Shown one piece after another: positions 62,947 through 64,000 of a stretch of 64,000 nt of DNA. Made by a program: the position numbers and the translations under genes. The DNA is taken from positions 124,001 to 188,000 of the forward strand of contig NZ_VOHS01000010.1 in NCBI RefSeq assembly GCF_007896845.1, in the 5' to 3' direction. The notes under the pieces were generated by a model, which was not told where the DNA came from, made no database searches, and saw only the letters and a list, made by a program, of their open reading frames with translations. The DNA is from Chitinophaga pinensis (lineage in GTDB: Bacteria; Bacteroidota; Bacteroidia; Chitinophagales; Chitinophagaceae). Position 1 is the first letter of the stretch. Every line of letters begins with the position of its first letter.

Positions 62947-64000
62947 TCATATCTTCAACAATCTCACATCCTGCCCTGCCTTCAAAGCATCAGCAGGCAC
63001 TCCTTTTTTACCACCGGCATCACATAACGTAATCGTATTGCCAAACCCCAGATCCACATAAATACGATCACTCACAATCCATCCGCGACCTGAAATTTTT
63101 GTGTTCTTACGAATATACACACCATTAGCCTGCAGGTCATCGAGTAACAAAATGCTTATCAGCTGACCATCTTCAAACGTATTGTTCTTTTGCAGTTTCG
63201 CTGCAAAAGCCGCACTGGCTACTTGTGTTTTGCCCCGGGTCTTGGTATCAACTGTAATACGGATAGATTTAAAATCGCCGGCGTTACTTTCCAACGGTTT
63301 AGCGGCCGTTTGTCCCGGCTGACCGATACCAGATGCAGGTGTTGAAAACACAGACATATTTGCATTGCCCTTATTGAAAACATTATATCCAAAGCCCGGC
63401 ATATACAATTCAGGACTCTCAAACAACTGCTTAATAGCAATGATCTTATAGATATATTGTGCAGTTTCATTATTCAGCACCAGCTGATAATAATCGCTGC
63501 TTCCCTGCCTTTTCATATTACGGGAGATGTTCCCGGCACCTACATTATAAGCCGCTGCTGCCAATGTCCATGAATGCAGCTGACTATATAATTGTTGCAG
63601 ATAACGACACGCTGCATGTGTTGATTTCAGCAGATGATTACGTTCGTCATTATCATATCTGACTTCCAATCCCATGGCCGCTGCTGTTTCAGGCATAAAC
63701 TGCCACACGCCCTGTGCGCCTACAGCAGAGGTGGCATTGGTAAAACCACTCTCTACTACAGGCAGGTACTTAAAATCTTCTGGTATATTGTACTGATGCA
63801 GTATGGGAATGATCACAGGGAAGTAAATGTCCGTCTTCGCTTTCAGTACCGGCAGAAAATTGCGATACCGGAGATGACCTTTTATAGCGTCCATTAATTT
63901 GTAGGAAACGAAATCACGTTCCATAGGCACGAATTCCCCACAGAAATTCACCTGCTGGGCATTGCCTGTCAATGTGCATAGCCAGAGACTGACAATAAAC
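62947..64000 (-). CDS. Lytic transglycosylase (SLT/MltD-like) with C-terminal TraM-like domain, cut by window edge
   Basis: At least 351 residues; the 5' end lies beyond 64000. The visible start region reads FIVSLWLCTLTGNAQQVNF, the end of a signal peptide, so the ORF is longer than from the internal TTG at 63972. The SLT domain has YLPVVESGFTNATSAVGAQG with the catalytic Glu, WQFMPETAAAMGL, and AAYNVGAGNIS. The C-terminal 110 residues (GQLISILLLDDLQANGVYIRKNTKISGRGW, DAGGKKGVPAD) resemble the C-terminal domain of conjugation protein TraM; this likeness is my reading and not certain. It would cut peptidoglycan in the periplasm. It converges with the T6SS plus arm. Confidence 0.82.
   Translation of the reverse strand, partial: FIVSLWLCTLTGNAQQVNFCGEFVPMERDFVSYKLMDAIKGHLRYRNFLPVLKAKTDIYFPVIIPILHQYNIPEDFKYLPVVESGFTNATSAVGAQGVWQFMPETAAAMGLEVRYDNDERNHLLKSTHAACRYLQQLYSQLHSWTLAAAAYNVGAGNISRNMKRQGSSDYYQLVLNNETAQYIYKIIAIKQLFESPELYMPGFGYNVFNKGNANMSVFSTPASGIGQPGQTAAKPLESNAGDFKSIRITVDTKTRGKTQVASAAFAAKLQKNNTFEDGQLISILLLDDLQANGVYIRKNTKISGRGWIVSDRIYVDLGFGNTITLCDAGGKKGVPADALKAGQDVRLLKI

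Overview
The window reads as chromosomal DNA of a Bacteroidota bacterium, most likely Chitinophagaceae and probably Chitinophaga-like. Evidence: a T9SS type-B (gliding-motility) C-terminal sorting domain, a subtype-iii type VI secretion system (TssN/TssO, PKD-domain protein), a large TonB-dependent receptor with a carboxypeptidase-like N-domain, a UpxY antiterminator, a bacillithiol-type YtxJ protein, lipoproteins with short signal peptides, and several promoters matching the Bacteroidota pattern TTTG-N19/20-TAnnTTTG. Classical Shine-Dalgarno sites are scarce. I see no tRNA, rRNA, CRISPR array, phage or insertion sequence.

Layout. 1-4106 (minus): end of an exopolysaccharide/capsule locus (Wza-like export lipoprotein, Wzc-like tyrosine kinase/co-polymerase, UpxY, start of a mannose-1-phosphate guanylyltransferase). 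4251-6511: a LuxR-type response regulator divergent from a sensorless histidine kinase and a stand-alone receiver. 6590-11606: small proteins, a secreted T9SS cargo, an unknown helical protein and an orphan LuxE-like acyl-protein synthetase, with a striking 11-bp repeat palindrome at 7104-7191. 11734-24530: mostly housekeeping (acyl-CoA carboxyltransferase, UbiA-like membrane protein, M42 peptidase, AroQ, UbiX, lipoprotein-YtxJ pair, Mpl, DnaQ-like exonuclease, GT2 mannosyltransferase, EamA transporter, DPP-type S9 peptidase). 24900-32634: AraC regulator, cupin, DUF4230, RRM protein, E2 acyltransferase/CinA/thioesterase operon, DoxX. 33223-39260: giant TPR protein plus outer-membrane barrel, then an HU-like/transmembrane protein with an unclear N-terminus. 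39411-39573: long imperfect hairpin in a non-coding, C-rich gap, the best candidate here for an undescribed RNA or small element. 39714-53963: RmlD-like reductase, prolyl oligopeptidase, pfkA-pyk operon, TonB receptor, AraC regulator, aldehyde dehydrogenase, pantothenate kinase, Crp/Fnr regulator, DoxX. 54119-55061: YceI and a small membrane protein.

55144-64000 is the main accessory system: a T6SSiii locus in two divergent arms. The minus arm reads tssG-tssN-tssK-tssO-tssD(hcp), with hcp having its own apparent promoter. The plus arm reads PKD-protein (TssP candidate)-tssE-tssF, ending in a 30-bp perfect hairpin. It is followed by a convergent, window-truncated lytic transglycosylase with a C-terminal domain that looks TraM-like. 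Sheath (TssB/C), ClpV (TssH), VgrG (TssI), TssQ and TssR are not in the window, so the locus must continue elsewhere.

Many start codons were moved from the longest ORF to an ATG giving a better N-terminus. Function calls rest on reading motifs in translated sequence; no database search was run.
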